Shown here one piece after another: positions 25,829-33,780 of a DNA stretch of 34,796 bases. The stretch lies in NCBI GenBank assembly GCA_020720455.1, contig DYOQ01000013.1, forward strand, positions 17,428-52,223, written 5' to 3'. The position numbers were made by a program, and so were the translations under genes. This DNA is from Bdellovibrio sp. (GTDB lineage Bacteria; Bdellovibrionota; Bacteriovoracia; Bacteriovoracales; Bacteriovoracaceae). Position 1 is the first letter of the stretch. The number at the start of each line of letters is the position of its first letter. The notes below the pieces were generated by a model that did not search any database, had not been told where the DNA came from, and saw nothing but the letters and a program-made list of their open reading frames with translations.

Positions 25829-26323
25829 TTGATTGCCAAGTTCGCGATGAAAAATTCAGTACTGATGATAGGGGTGTTGTTCTTCATAATTTTTTTAATG
25901 AACACAGATGTGAAAAATATTATTTACTCTCGAACAAATAAACTTAAAGCGACTTCATGTCAGAGTGTTATGGTGATGCTAGAAAAAAGATTGTTAGCTG
26001 GACAGAGCGCAAAGTGTAACAACAACAATTTAGAAGTTGAGGTTAAGGCCCCTTTTCTTGCAGCAAAATATAAAGACCAAAATAGGTTCCGTGGTGATAT
26101 GTATCGAGAAGTTGCCAATAATCTGATGTTTGTCTCAAAAAATAGTCCAAGTGATGGTTTAAGTAGAGTTGATATTGTGACCATGAAAGTTATTGCGGAT
26201 AAGATGACGATTAGTGCAGTGACTGAAGGTAAGTTCATTGTTGAACTTGCGACATTAAAGAGTAAAGATGGAATGGCCGAGCATTTAAAGGCAACCGTTA
26301 AGGTAAAAGAGTTTGTGAAATAG
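25829..26323 (+). CDS. Small membrane-anchored protein of unknown function
   Basis: About 164 aa. A single N-terminal hydrophobic segment (VLMIGVLFFIIFLMN) is a signal anchor, and the remaining ~130 residues lie outside the membrane. They contain two Cys (TSCQS and SAKCN) that could form a disulfide and a mixed beta-rich tail (MTISAVTEGKFIVELATL). The TTG at 25829 lies four bases after GGAGGT; an ATG at 25826 and a TTG at 25817 are in frame but spaced less well. The stop overlaps the 3' end of the convergent pseudouridine synthase by 26 bases. Family not recognised. Confidence 0.55.
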   Translation: MIAKFAMKNSVLMIGVLFFIIFLMNTDVKNIIYSRTNKLKATSCQSVMVMLEKRLLAGQSAKCNNNNLEVEVKAPFLAAKYKDQNRFRGDMYREVANNLMFVSKNSPSDGLSRVDIVTMKVIADKMTISAVTEGKFIVELATLKSKDGMAEHLKATVKVKEFVK

Positions 26324-27167
26324 TTTTCAATGATCTGAATGAATATATTTTGTCATGCTTAATTTCATATCTGTTTGCATGGAGCCACACTCTACTACTA
26401 TCTTGCCCACCATATAAGCGATCACCAACAATAGGATGCCCTAGAAATGATAGCGTTGCGCGTATCTGGTGTCTGTGCCCCGAGTTCAAGTTAATTTTAA
26501 CGAGGGATATTTTTTTATTAGCATCATAAGATATGAGGTCGATTTCTTGCGTGGCAATTAAATATTCATTGGAATATATACTTGAGACCATCATCTTTTT
26601 CCCTTTTTCACTTGAAGGATTTAGATACAATTCAATTTTTCCAGAAGTAGTCAATTGGCCATGAACCAAGGCATGATACTCTTTTTGCAAAACTGCAGAG
26701 TGATAATTTGCTCTTAAAAATTTGAGGGTTGTTTCATCTTTTACATAAACAATAACACCAGATGTGACGTGGTCGAGCCTGTATAATAACCCTTTTTCGT
26801 TGTCACTAGTATTGATATTTAGAAGCTTTGGATTTTTGTGCTGTCTTATGTATGAAAGGATATTGTCTGTTTCACTATAACTTAAAGGGTGAGAGTGAAC
26901 CATTTCGGGTTTATCTAAAACAAGAAATAAATCATCTTCAAAAATAGTTTCGGGAATAGGTCCGTTATATATTGGGTTAACTATTCCTTTATTTAAAATA
27001 TCGATTGGTATTTGCACTGATTGATTTTTTTTTATTGATCTGTTAAGAAATGACTTTGATAAAGAAGATTTTTTAATAGCTGATTTTGATATTTTCAAAA
27101 CGTCAACAAGGGCATTTTCTAAGCTTTGGTACTCTTCAAGAATTGTAAGATTCTTATTGAGATTCAA
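26298..27167 (-). CDS. RluA-family pseudouridine synthase
   Basis: 289 aa. The catalytic Asp is D132 in GLLYRLDHVTSG. Later family stretches follow: LNLNSGHRHQIRATLSFLGHPIVGDRLYGG and VWLHANRYEIKH. These enzymes isomerise specific uridines in 23S rRNA or tRNA. Residues 1-70 do not show an obvious S4 domain and are rich in Lys, Ser and Asn. Target RNA and therefore the gene name (rluA, rluC or rluD) cannot be decided here. The ATG lies inside the last codons of motB (14-base overlap), so it is probably co-translated with the motor genes. Confidence 0.85.
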   Translation of the reverse strand: MNLNKNLTILEEYQSLENALVDVLKISKSAIKKSSLSKSFLNRSIKKNQSVQIPIDILNKGIVNPIYNGPIPETIFEDDLFLVLDKPEMVHSHPLSYSETDNILSYIRQHKNPKLLNINTSDNEKGLLYRLDHVTSGVIVYVKDETTLKFLRANYHSAVLQKEYHALVHGQLTTSGKIELYLNPSSEKGKKMMVSSIYSNEYLIATQEIDLISYDANKKISLVKINLNSGHRHQIRATLSFLGHPIVGDRLYGGQDSSRVWLHANRYEIKHDKIYSFRSLKTISQTLLP

Positions 27168-27999
27168 CCTTATGTCCAGGTTCTAACAGGTCAACTTTTC
27201 TAATTAAGAATTCAACTCGTTGGTCTTTTATTTGGTTGTTAATTTCTGAAGATTGACGATCACCAGAATTTGGCCTTGATGAACCATAGTAGACGGTTGT
27301 TATTCTATTAGGAGGAACTCCTTTTTGAATGAGGGTTCTTGTGACGTCAGCAGCTCTTGCTGATGAGAGTGCGAGTGTATCCATTTGACCATTTAAAGAA
27401 GTTTCATTAGCACTTGCGTGGCCCTCAATGAAGATAACCCATTTTTTACTGGTTAAAAGTTTTAATATTTTATCGAAAACTTCTACCGAGATAGATTGTG
27501 CGTATGGTTCTAGTGAGCCTCTTTGATAAAAAATCTTTTCCTTTATTCTTACTTTTATTCCTTCTGCTACTTCGTAAATATCAGAAAAATCTGTAAGGCC
27601 ATAGTTAAACAGATCTGTTTTCATGCTTGTTAGCTCTTCTGTTGATTCTCGATTGATCTCGTGTTTATCTAACATTCCTTCCATTGTTAAAAATTCAATT
27701 GGAAAAGGATGAACTGGTTCCTGACTTTCAAGCATCGTAGGAGCATCATCAGGTGATTTTCCTCGCTGAATAACTTCTCCATGTTTTAAAACGTTACCAC
27801 CAAAAGCATTTTTGATCGATCCAAGAGCTGCCTCATATTTTGCCGTTTCTGTTTTTGCAAATGACAATAGTAAGATGAAGAATGTGAGAAGAAGAGTAAC
27901 CATGTCTGAAAATGTTGCTAACCACCCAGGTAGACCTGGAATACACTCTTCACACTTTTTACACTCCGGTGCAGGTGCGGCCGATTTCTCATCTGCCAT
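27154..27999 (-). CDS. motB: Flagellar stator subunit MotB/PomB
   Basis: 281 aa. The cytoplasmic N-terminus has three Cys (ECKKCEECIPGLPGW), a pattern seen in Na+-type PomB. One membrane helix (about 28-48) holds the ion-binding Asp32 in FSDMVTLLLTFFILLLSFA. A linker/plug leads to an OmpA-like peptidoglycan-binding domain (about 175-275, with FIEGHASANE and LSSARAADVTRTLIQKG). It anchors the stator to the cell wall. It lies 19 bases after motA. The Cys-rich start and the NQR genes nearby favour Na+ coupling, but H+ cannot be excluded by sequence alone. Confidence 0.93.
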   Translation of the reverse strand: MADEKSAAPAPECKKCEECIPGLPGWLATFSDMVTLLLTFFILLLSFAKTETAKYEAALGSIKNAFGGNVLKHGEVIQRGKSPDDAPTMLESQEPVHPFPIEFLTMEGMLDKHEINRESTEELTSMKTDLFNYGLTDFSDIYEVAEGIKVRIKEKIFYQRGSLEPYAQSISVEVFDKILKLLTSKKWVIFIEGHASANETSLNGQMDTLALSSARAADVTRTLIQKGVPPNRITTVYYGSSRPNSGDRQSSEINNQIKDQRVEFLIRKVDLLEPGHKVESQ

Positions 28000-28018
28000 T
28001 GGTTAACTCCTTGATATA

Positions 28019-28789
28019 TTACTCTTCGGTTTTTTCACTCTTACCTTCTCGTAATTTAGGTGGTAAAAATGATTCTAGTTTCTCTTTAATTAGTCGTGGA
28101 TTTTCTCCAGCAACAATTCCAAGAGTCCCTGCAACAATTATATTCATATTCATTAGCTCTAAGCTTGAGCGTTTGCTTATTTTATTTTTTATAGGTAACG
28201 CAAAGATGTTAGCTACAATTGATCCATAAAAAGTTGTTAAAAGAGCAACCGCCATCGCTGGGCCAATTGAAGATGGGTCAGACAAATTTTGAAGCATTTG
28301 AACAAGACCGATAAGAGTACCTAACATTCCAAATGCTGGGCCATCTGATGCTATTCCATCCATTACACTTATACCTTCTTTATGTCTTTCTGCCATGGAA
28401 TCTATTTCCATTTGCAAAATTGATGAAATGACCTCTGGTGGCCTATTGTCAGCCGCTAACGTCATCGCTTTTTTAGTAAATGCATTTTCTATTGGAACTT
28501 TCTCTAGTGCAAAAATTGACTCTCTTCTTGCAGTTTCAGCTAAGTTTGTAATCTCATCGATGGTCTCTTTAAAGTTCACTGAAGTGAAAAAGAAAGCTTT
28601 GAGAGTGTATTGCATGACCTTTGTAACAACCTCCATTGGCCATTTTAGAAAAACTGCTCCAAGTACACCAAGGCCGATAACTACGACAGATGGTATATCA
28701 ACAAAGATCATGATGCTTCCGCCGAGCATAATTGAACCGCCGATGGCGATAATACACAAAATAACACCTATTATTGTAGCAATATCCAT
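28019..28789 (-). CDS. motA: Flagellar stator subunit MotA/PomA
   Basis: 256 aa, four membrane helices with a large cytoplasmic loop between helices 2 and 3. Conserved parts: the helix 1 region (IIGVILCIIAIGGSIMLGG), the charged torque loop ARRESIFALE, and the TM3/TM4 stretches DGPAFGMLGTLIGLVQML and AVALLTTFYGSIVANIFALP. The five-subunit MotA ring rotates around MotB to drive the flagellar rotor. AAGGAAGGA precedes the ATG. It is the first stator gene, 106 bases after the 63-aa gene; that gap shows no strong terminator, so both may be on one transcript. Confidence 0.94.
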   Translation of the reverse strand: MDIATIIGVILCIIAIGGSIMLGGSIMIFVDIPSVVVIGLGVLGAVFLKWPMEVVTKVMQYTLKAFFFTSVNFKETIDEITNLAETARRESIFALEKVPIENAFTKKAMTLAADNRPPEVISSILQMEIDSMAERHKEGISVMDGIASDGPAFGMLGTLIGLVQMLQNLSDPSSIGPAMAVALLTTFYGSIVANIFALPIKNKISKRSSLELMNMNIIVAGTLGIVAGENPRLIKEKLESFLPPKLREGKSEKTEE

Positions 28790-28895
28790 ATCGATCCTTC
28801 CTTTGGATGGACTTTTTCGTATGTAAAACTACTCGGAACTTATTTAATGATCTTTAGAATTTAAAACCTTATCTTGGTTAATGAGAAAATTTTGT

Positions 28896-29087
28896 CTACT
28901 TCATTGTGCTATCAAGATAATCAAGTATAACCGTTCTTAATTCATCTATAGAGAGGTTATCTTTATCGATAAGAAGCTCTTTTTTTATGAACGCTGCTGG
29001 AAAACCAACAAGCTCAGAAAAAGACTCCATATCAATGGGCCTAGCACCAGAAGACGGGGTATCCTGTGTTTCCGCCTCAGTTGTCAT
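28896..29087 (-). CDS. Small acidic protein upstream of the stator genes (63 aa)
   Basis: A strong AAGGAG is seven bases before the ATG, directly downstream of a good promoter. The N-terminus is disordered (MTTEAETQDTPSSGARP). The rest (FSELVGFPAAFIKKELLIDKDNLSIDELRTVILDYLDSTMK) looks like a three-helix domain with a conserved hydrophobic face. No signal peptide is seen. It is read in the same direction as motA, 106 bases upstream, so it may be a motor or gene-regulation accessory; that is inference from position. I do not know the family. Confidence 0.65.
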   Translation of the reverse strand: MTTEAETQDTPSSGARPIDMESFSELVGFPAAFIKKELLIDKDNLSIDELRTVILDYLDSTMK

Positions 29088-29148
29088 TTCACACTCCTTT
29101 GCGAATTAACATCGTCAACAAATAATCGCTTATCCTTTGCGCTTAAAA

Positions 29149-29178
29149 ATCATATCTATCTAATGAAATTGCTGTCAA
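29149..29178 (-). promoter_or_regulatory. Strong sigma-70 promoter for the 63-aa/stator operon
   Basis: On the minus strand a perfect TTGACA (29178-29173) and TATGAT (29154-29149, five of six bases) are spaced 18 bases. Initiation near 29142 gives a leader of about 55 bases. A housekeeping-type promoter here means the stator need not depend on sigma-28 or sigma-54. Confidence 0.7.
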
Positions 29179-29205
29179 AGCAAAAACGATTAACTATATC
29201 AATTG

Positions 29206-29247
29206 TAAGAATATATTAGAGAACTTATAAGACTTATAAGAATATAT
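29206..29247. repeat. Direct repeats upstream of the stator promoter
   Basis: TAAGAATATAT occurs at 29206-29216 and 29237-29247, and a perfect tandem ACTTATAAG ACTTATAAG lies between (29223-29240); each contains the 8-base palindrome CTTATAAG. The cluster is just upstream of the -35 box of the 63-aa/motA promoter, where an activator could bind. Confidence 0.55.
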
Positions 29248-29273
29248 AATAGTCAGATAGCGGCCCGATCCTA

Positions 29274-30386
29274 TCAACTATTATTTTTTAGAAACTCTTT
29301 AATTTTGTTTGCGACAGTTTTGATCTCGTCATCTTTTAAGAACGGATGAATTGGGATACAAAGAGTATTAGCTGCAAACTCTATAGCTTTTGTGAATTCA
29401 CCAGGAGCTCCTTGTAGTGGTAGCTCTTCGGCCATAGATTTTTCATAAAATAACGATGGCCCTATTTCATTTTTTTGTAAAAAATCTTTAAGAGCATATT
29501 TTTGTTCTCTTGAAGATAATCCAATCGGATAGAGGTGCCATGACGAGCTCTCAATGAAATTAGCAGGTGCAATTCTGATTGGAACATTTTTAAGTTGTTC
29601 ATGATATTTTTTTGCGACCTCTTTTCTAGTCTTGTTGTATCTCTCTACATTTTCTAATTTTAAATGAAGAACTGCTGCTTGAATGGAGTCACATCTTGAA
29701 TTTCTGCCAAACAGTTTGTGGCCCTGAGGACTCCTCCCGTGGTTTCTGATAGAAACAATTTTTTCAGAGAGAGCATCGTTATCAGTTAAAACTGCACCAG
29801 CATCTCCAAATGCTCCAAGATTTTTTGTCGGGTAGAACGAAAAAGTAGCTAGGTTTTTACTACTTCCTACTGGGCCATTTGGAAGAAATGTCCCTTGGGC
29901 CTGAGCGCCATCTTCCACGATTTTTATATTGAGAGGGATGCAAATAGTTTCAAGTTCTTTTATCGGTGCAGGTTGTCCATAAATATGAACAGGGACTATC
30001 GCTTTTAATTTATGTTTTTGAAGCACTCGTTTTAAAGAGGCTGGATCCATTAAACCAGTTGCGGGATCTATGTCGATGAAAACCGGCTTTGCCCCGATGT
30101 TTACAACAGCTTCAGCAGTTGCAAAAAATGAAATTCCTGGAATCCCGACGAGGTCGTCTTTTCCAATCCCATATGCTATCAATGCTATTTCAATTGCATC
30201 AGTTCCGTTTGCAACTAAGTGTGCATGTTTTGCACCTTGCATTTTTGCAAACTCTTTTTCGAATGCGACGTTGTACTCACCTTCAATAAAGGCATTCTTA
30301 TCTACAATGCTACTGATTCTCTCTTTAATCTGTTTTCTAAACTCTTCACTATGTAATTCAGCAAAATTGTAAAATCCAATGGCCAT
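29274..30386 (-). CDS. DegT/DnrJ/EryC1/StrS-family PLP sugar aminotransferase
   Basis: 370 aa from the ATG at 30386, which has AAGGA seven bases upstream; the frame extends 18 codons further without a ribosome-binding site. The PLP lysine is K188 in SFYPTKNLGAFGDAG; the cofactor Asp and Gln are in VEDGAQAQ (159-162). NAFIEGEYN and ANGTDAIEIAL are family stretches. These enzymes put an amino group on a nucleotide-linked keto-sugar for lipopolysaccharide, O-antigen or other glycans. No other sugar genes adjoin it, so the sugar is unknown. It follows the 71-aa gene on the same strand. Confidence 0.9.
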   Translation of the reverse strand: MAIGFYNFAELHSEEFRKQIKERISSIVDKNAFIEGEYNVAFEKEFAKMQGAKHAHLVANGTDAIEIALIAYGIGKDDLVGIPGISFFATAEAVVNIGAKPVFIDIDPATGLMDPASLKRVLQKHKLKAIVPVHIYGQPAPIKELETICIPLNIKIVEDGAQAQGTFLPNGPVGSSKNLATFSFYPTKNLGAFGDAGAVLTDNDALSEKIVSIRNHGRSPQGHKLFGRNSRCDSIQAAVLHLKLENVERYNKTRKEVAKKYHEQLKNVPIRIAPANFIESSSWHLYPIGLSSREQKYALKDFLQKNEIGPSLFYEKSMAEELPLQGAPGEFTKAIEFAANTLCIPIHPFLKDDEIKTVANKIKEFLKNNS

Positions 30387-30442
30387 AAGAGCATCCTTGT
30401 GTAAGATAAATTTCGCTCGCGGAGCTAACGTCAGGGACAATC

Positions 30443-30658
30443 TTACATTGTAGCGTCTTTGTCATTACGATATTTTGCGACTTTTTCAAGATGTTTTTCA
30501 ACAACATTGTATAGCTCTAGTTTTGTATTGTATGGGTCGATACCGTCAGGAAGTTGAGAGTAAACAACTTCGTTACCTATCTCTGTAAAAATATACCAAG
30601 TTGATCCAAGTTTTTGGAAAAGTACTTCTTGCTCTAGTTCGTTTTGTAATTTTTTCAT
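30443..30658 (-). CDS. Small unknown protein upstream of the aminotransferase (71 aa)
   Basis: A strong AGGAGG lies five bases before the ATG. The protein starts with a charged helix (MKKLQNELEQEVLFQKL), then a short strand-rich part (STWYIFTEIGNEVVYSQLP) and a C-terminal helix (LYNVVEKHLEKVAKYRN). It is soluble with no signal. It precedes the aminotransferase by about 56 bases and is probably co-transcribed. I do not recognise the family. Confidence 0.6.
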   Translation of the reverse strand: MKKLQNELEQEVLFQKLGSTWYIFTEIGNEVVYSQLPDGIDPYNTKLELYNVVEKHLEKVAKYRNDKDATM

Positions 30659-30770
30659 CTGGCCCTCCTAGCAACAATGATATTTTGATCTCTTGATTTC
30701 TAATCGGGCCGTTTGTTATAAAGTTTAGGGCGTAATTAGCAGTAGGCAAATAGTTCCTGTTTGCTGGATT

Positions 30771-31925
30771 TTATAGGCTTAGAACTCTTATTCCAGCAAT
30801 GATTGCGATGTTTGCGTGAGTAGGATAATACATCTCGTCGGTTGTACTATTCCAAAGAGACTGATTGTTAATCTCATTGCCAGCAGTTTTGTGATGTCTA
30901 AAAACCATCTGGGCCTCGGTCCCGAGAAAAGCATCTAGTTTGTTAGCGATAACATTTCTCTTGCTAATAGTTAGACTTAAGTTTGAGGTGAGAGAAAAAC
31001 CACTGTAAAGTCGTTCTTCTGATGTTCCTACTTGTGGAATTACTTTGATGTACGCTCTTCCATAATTAACAACTGTTGCGCCAGAGAGTTCTATTGCATA
31101 TTTTTCTCCCATATAAACGGTGTAGGAGATAGCTGGCCCAACTCCAAAATCGATAAATAACTCATTCGCTTGATTTTCATTTTGCAGTAGCAGGTGATTT
31201 TCTTGCATGAAGATGTCAAACACTCCACCAAAGAAAAGTCTATTCTGGTGGGCGAGATTGGTGTTTTTTAAATAGCTCCACCGGAATCCAGAACGAACCG
31301 TTGAGTCATTGCCAATCACTTCACTGCTGTGTGGATAATAGATGGTGTTATTTGGCCCAAATCTTAATGAGACATCACTGATATATTTATTTGGATTGTC
31401 TAGTGGATAGTTTTTTGGAAGGGGTTCTTCTAAACGGTAGTCTGTAGGATCGTAAGATAATTGTGATTTATCTGAAAGCTCTCGTTCATCATTGTAGAGT
31501 AGTTTGACATATTTCGCTGGAATATAAGAGTCTCTTTTGATTCGGTCTAGCGTCTGGTAAAAATCTATTTTTCTATCTTCATTAAAATCGAGTCGATCTT
31601 TGTATTCGTAATCATCAATTGTGTAAATTGAATCTTCATCATTCATTAATGAGTCTTCTTCTTTGTCATTAAGAGATGTCATCTCAGTTTCAATATCTTC
31701 AAGTTTTGCTGACTCAATATTTAGATCATCAAGATGTGGATTCTTGTACAGATACTTATCGTGAATATAGATTACGTCTCCCTTTCTGACATACTGAACG
31801 ATTTTGGATCTCTTATCGGGTTCTTGAAATAGTGGAGCTTCTAAAACAGTAACGACACCTCTACCGCCAAAGCATATGCTAGGTATGGTGGCGATGATTA
31901 TTATAATAGAATAAATTAATCTCAT
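30771..31925 (-). CDS. Exported SH3-like/beta-barrel outer-membrane protein B
   Basis: 384 aa. A signal peptide (about 1-20, ending ICFG) is followed by an SH3-like segment (VVTVLEAPLFQEPDKRSKIV, with VRKGDVIYIHDKY), a strongly acidic linker (about 75-120, SLNDKEEDSLMNDED) and a C-terminal barrel (about 185-384) of amphipathic strands with Gly and aromatics (SLRFGPNNTIYY, FIDFGVGPAISYTVY) ending IRVLSL. The SH3-like part could bind peptidoglycan. Its ATG overlaps the stop of barrel protein A as ATGA, so the two are made together. Both share a short LPK-x-Y plus N/F-rich entry to the barrel. Family unknown. Confidence 0.65.
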   Translation of the reverse strand: MRLIYSIIIIIATIPSICFGGRGVVTVLEAPLFQEPDKRSKIVQYVRKGDVIYIHDKYLYKNPHLDDLNIESAKLEDIETEMTSLNDKEEDSLMNDEDSIYTIDDYEYKDRLDFNEDRKIDFYQTLDRIKRDSYIPAKYVKLLYNDERELSDKSQLSYDPTDYRLEEPLPKNYPLDNPNKYISDVSLRFGPNNTIYYPHSSEVIGNDSTVRSGFRWSYLKNTNLAHQNRLFFGGVFDIFMQENHLLLQNENQANELFIDFGVGPAISYTVYMGEKYAIELSGATVVNYGRAYIKVIPQVGTSEERLYSGFSLTSNLSLTISKRNVIANKLDAFLGTEAQMVFRHHKTAGNEINNQSLWNSTTDEMYYPTHANIAIIAGIRVLSL

Positions 31926-32998
31926 ATATTTAAGTTGATATTGTAACCAAATTGTAAAGAATAGACACTAATTGTTTTTGTTTGTGGAGGATCAATAACA
32001 GTCGATCCTGTATTTTCAAGCTTTGGAATTAGGCGATCATATCCAAAGCCTACCGTGATTTTTCCTGCCCACGTTGGAACAATTGCACTGATCGATGTTT
32101 TAAGCGCATTAGATGTTAATTTATACTCATTTCCATTGTGATCAAGGTTAAATCGTAAAGTGTTTTGAAATGAAAGCGTCGAAAATAGTTCAAAACTTTC
32201 AAACTTTTTTAAAGGAATGTTAGCAGAGGGGCCCCACATGGCAAACTCTCCGTGTAATCTTTCGTTATTACTTAGAGTTTCGCTAAAATTGCTGTATGAG
32301 AGAGTTAGGCCAATATTAATTGGAAGATCCCAGTTTAGATAGGAGGCAAAATTAACTGATTGGGTGTGCAAGGATTCGATCGTCTTATTGGTTATTGTTG
32401 AAAAATATTCACCATTCATTGAGTTTAATTTTAGATAGAAGAAATTTTCAAAGCGAGAGATCTTATCATAACCCTTGGGGAGTTTCTTTTCTGGATATGT
32501 CTCGTACTCTTTTGGTTCTGGGCCTAAATCCAAATCTTTTTCTATTGATCTGAGTTGATTAATTTGCACATAGTAGTTTGTCTTGCCATCTTTTCCAATT
32601 AAATCGGCGTATGCATCGTACGGAGTGTGTGGAGTGGCCACAACATAAAGTTTTTGACTTGTTTTTATAATTTCCCAAGTATCTTTTTTTCTAATAATTG
32701 TCCCGGCCGGAACGAATGCTCTAAATGGTGAGTTCGAATATGTTCTTCCTTCATGAAGTTTATAAGTTTTTCTCGCTTTATTTTCCCACCGTTCTAGAGT
32801 TCCAAAATTTTCTAGCTCATCTAATTTTTCGATATCATATTTTTTTAGCTCATCATCACTAAAAAACTCTTCTGCTAGTATCCGTTTTTCTTCCTCAATT
32901 TCAAGCTCTTCATCGCTGACTTTTGTAGTGTTGCTCCATGTTTGTAAACATATAATATTTAAAAATAGCGCAACTGTGATAGATATTCTCTTTCTCAT
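31922..32998 (-). CDS. Exported SH3-like/beta-barrel outer-membrane protein A
   Basis: 358 aa. A signal peptide (about 1-22, ending QTWS) is followed by an acidic helical segment (SDEELEIEEEKRILAEEFF), an SH3-like part (FVPAGTIIRKKDTWEIIKT) and a barrel from about residue 175 (FYLKLNSMNGEYF, INIGLTLSYSNFSE, ITVGFGYDRLIP) that ends QFGYNINLNI. The layout matches the next gene, so the pair looks like diverged tandem duplicates. It overlaps that gene by four bases (ATGA). It is transcribed divergently from the site-2 protease, whose candidate promoter lies in the same gap. Function not recognised. Confidence 0.65.
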   Translation of the reverse strand: MRKRISITVALFLNIICLQTWSNTTKVSDEELEIEEEKRILAEEFFSDDELKKYDIEKLDELENFGTLERWENKARKTYKLHEGRTYSNSPFRAFVPAGTIIRKKDTWEIIKTSQKLYVVATPHTPYDAYADLIGKDGKTNYYVQINQLRSIEKDLDLGPEPKEYETYPEKKLPKGYDKISRFENFFYLKLNSMNGEYFSTITNKTIESLHTQSVNFASYLNWDLPINIGLTLSYSNFSETLSNNERLHGEFAMWGPSANIPLKKFESFELFSTLSFQNTLRFNLDHNGNEYKLTSNALKTSISAIVPTWAGKITVGFGYDRLIPKLENTGSTVIDPPQTKTISVYSLQFGYNINLNI

Positions 32999-33052
32999 AC
33001 AACTATTTTCTACTAACTACTGTTAATTAGCAAATGGCGCTGGTTGTAATTC

Positions 33053-33081
33053 TTGATGTAGCAACTTAAATTTGATATCTA
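33053..33081 (+). promoter_or_regulatory. Candidate promoter for the site-2 protease-scpA genes
   Basis: TTGATG (33053-33058) and TATCTA (33076-33081) are spaced 17 bases. Initiation near 33088 would exclude the TTG at 33072 as start codon and support the ATG at 33105. The boxes are only fair matches. Confidence 0.35.
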
Positions 33082-33104
33082 TTTACCCTTTATGGGTTAA
33101 TTTT

Positions 33105-33779
33105 ATGGAAGATTTTGTATCAAAATTTGCGATGTATGTTCCAGGGTTTCTTCTGGCAATAGTTTTTCACGAGGCGGCCCACGCTTATGTGGCGCTAAAA
33201 TTTGGTGATGATACTGCCAAAATGCAGGGCCGGTTATCGCTAAATCCAATGGCCCATGTCGATATTGTTGGTACCATTATTTTTCCTCTTGTTTTGATTA
33301 TGTTACCTGGTGGAACGATGTTTGGGTGGGCAAAACCTGTCCCTGTTAACTCTGCTAGATTTACCAATTTTAGAAAAGGTCTTTTTTGGGTCAGTGCTGC
33401 TGGACCAATTTCTAATCTGATTTTAGGGACACTGTCGGCATTTTTATTCGCTCTAGTCTATGTGGTTTTTGATGTAGGTTCCTCTAGTCCTCAGGATATG
33501 ACTCTTGGAGTGAGCCTTTTAAATATTGTTAAATATTCTATAACTATAAATTTCGTTTTGGCCGGGTTTAATTTGATTCCGCTTCCACCGTTAGATGGAT
33601 CGAGAATGTTGTCAGCATTTTTAAGTTACAACGCTCTTCGCAAGTATGAGGAGTTTGGCCGTTATAGTATATTTGTTTTTATCATTGCGATGTATACGCA
33701 TGCATTTAGTTATTTGCTCGCACCGTTTGTTTGGATGGGTGATTTATTATTGATGTTTTTTTTAAATTTGATGAGTTGA
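33105..33779 (+). CDS. Site-2-type M50 membrane metalloprotease
   Basis: 224 aa from the ATG at 33105; a TTG at 33072 would add 11 unlikely residues. The zinc motif HEAAH is at 22-26 in the first helix, followed by NPMAHVDIVGTIIFP, and the third ligand Asp is in LIPLPPLDGSRML. About six membrane segments are predicted. Members of this compact subfamily cleave membrane proteins inside the bilayer; the substrate is unknown. It precedes scpA by one base, a common arrangement with scpAB, which suggests joint expression. The ribosome-binding site is weak. Confidence 0.9.
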   Translation: MEDFVSKFAMYVPGFLLAIVFHEAAHAYVALKFGDDTAKMQGRLSLNPMAHVDIVGTIIFPLVLIMLPGGTMFGWAKPVPVNSARFTNFRKGLFWVSAAGPISNLILGTLSAFLFALVYVVFDVGSSSPQDMTLGVSLLNIVKYSITINFVLAGFNLIPLPPLDGSRMLSAFLSYNALRKYEEFGRYSIFVFIIAMYTHAFSYLLAPFVWMGDLLLMFFLNLMS

Positions 33780-33780
33780 T

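Noticed and set aside
29256-29273. Terminator after the aminotransferase (GATAG...CTATC)
   Set aside because: Only a 5-bp stem with a 10-base loop and no T run; too weak.
30070-30372. Plus-strand frames opposite the aminotransferase
   Set aside because: Antisense shadows of a gene with a clear PLP-enzyme pattern.
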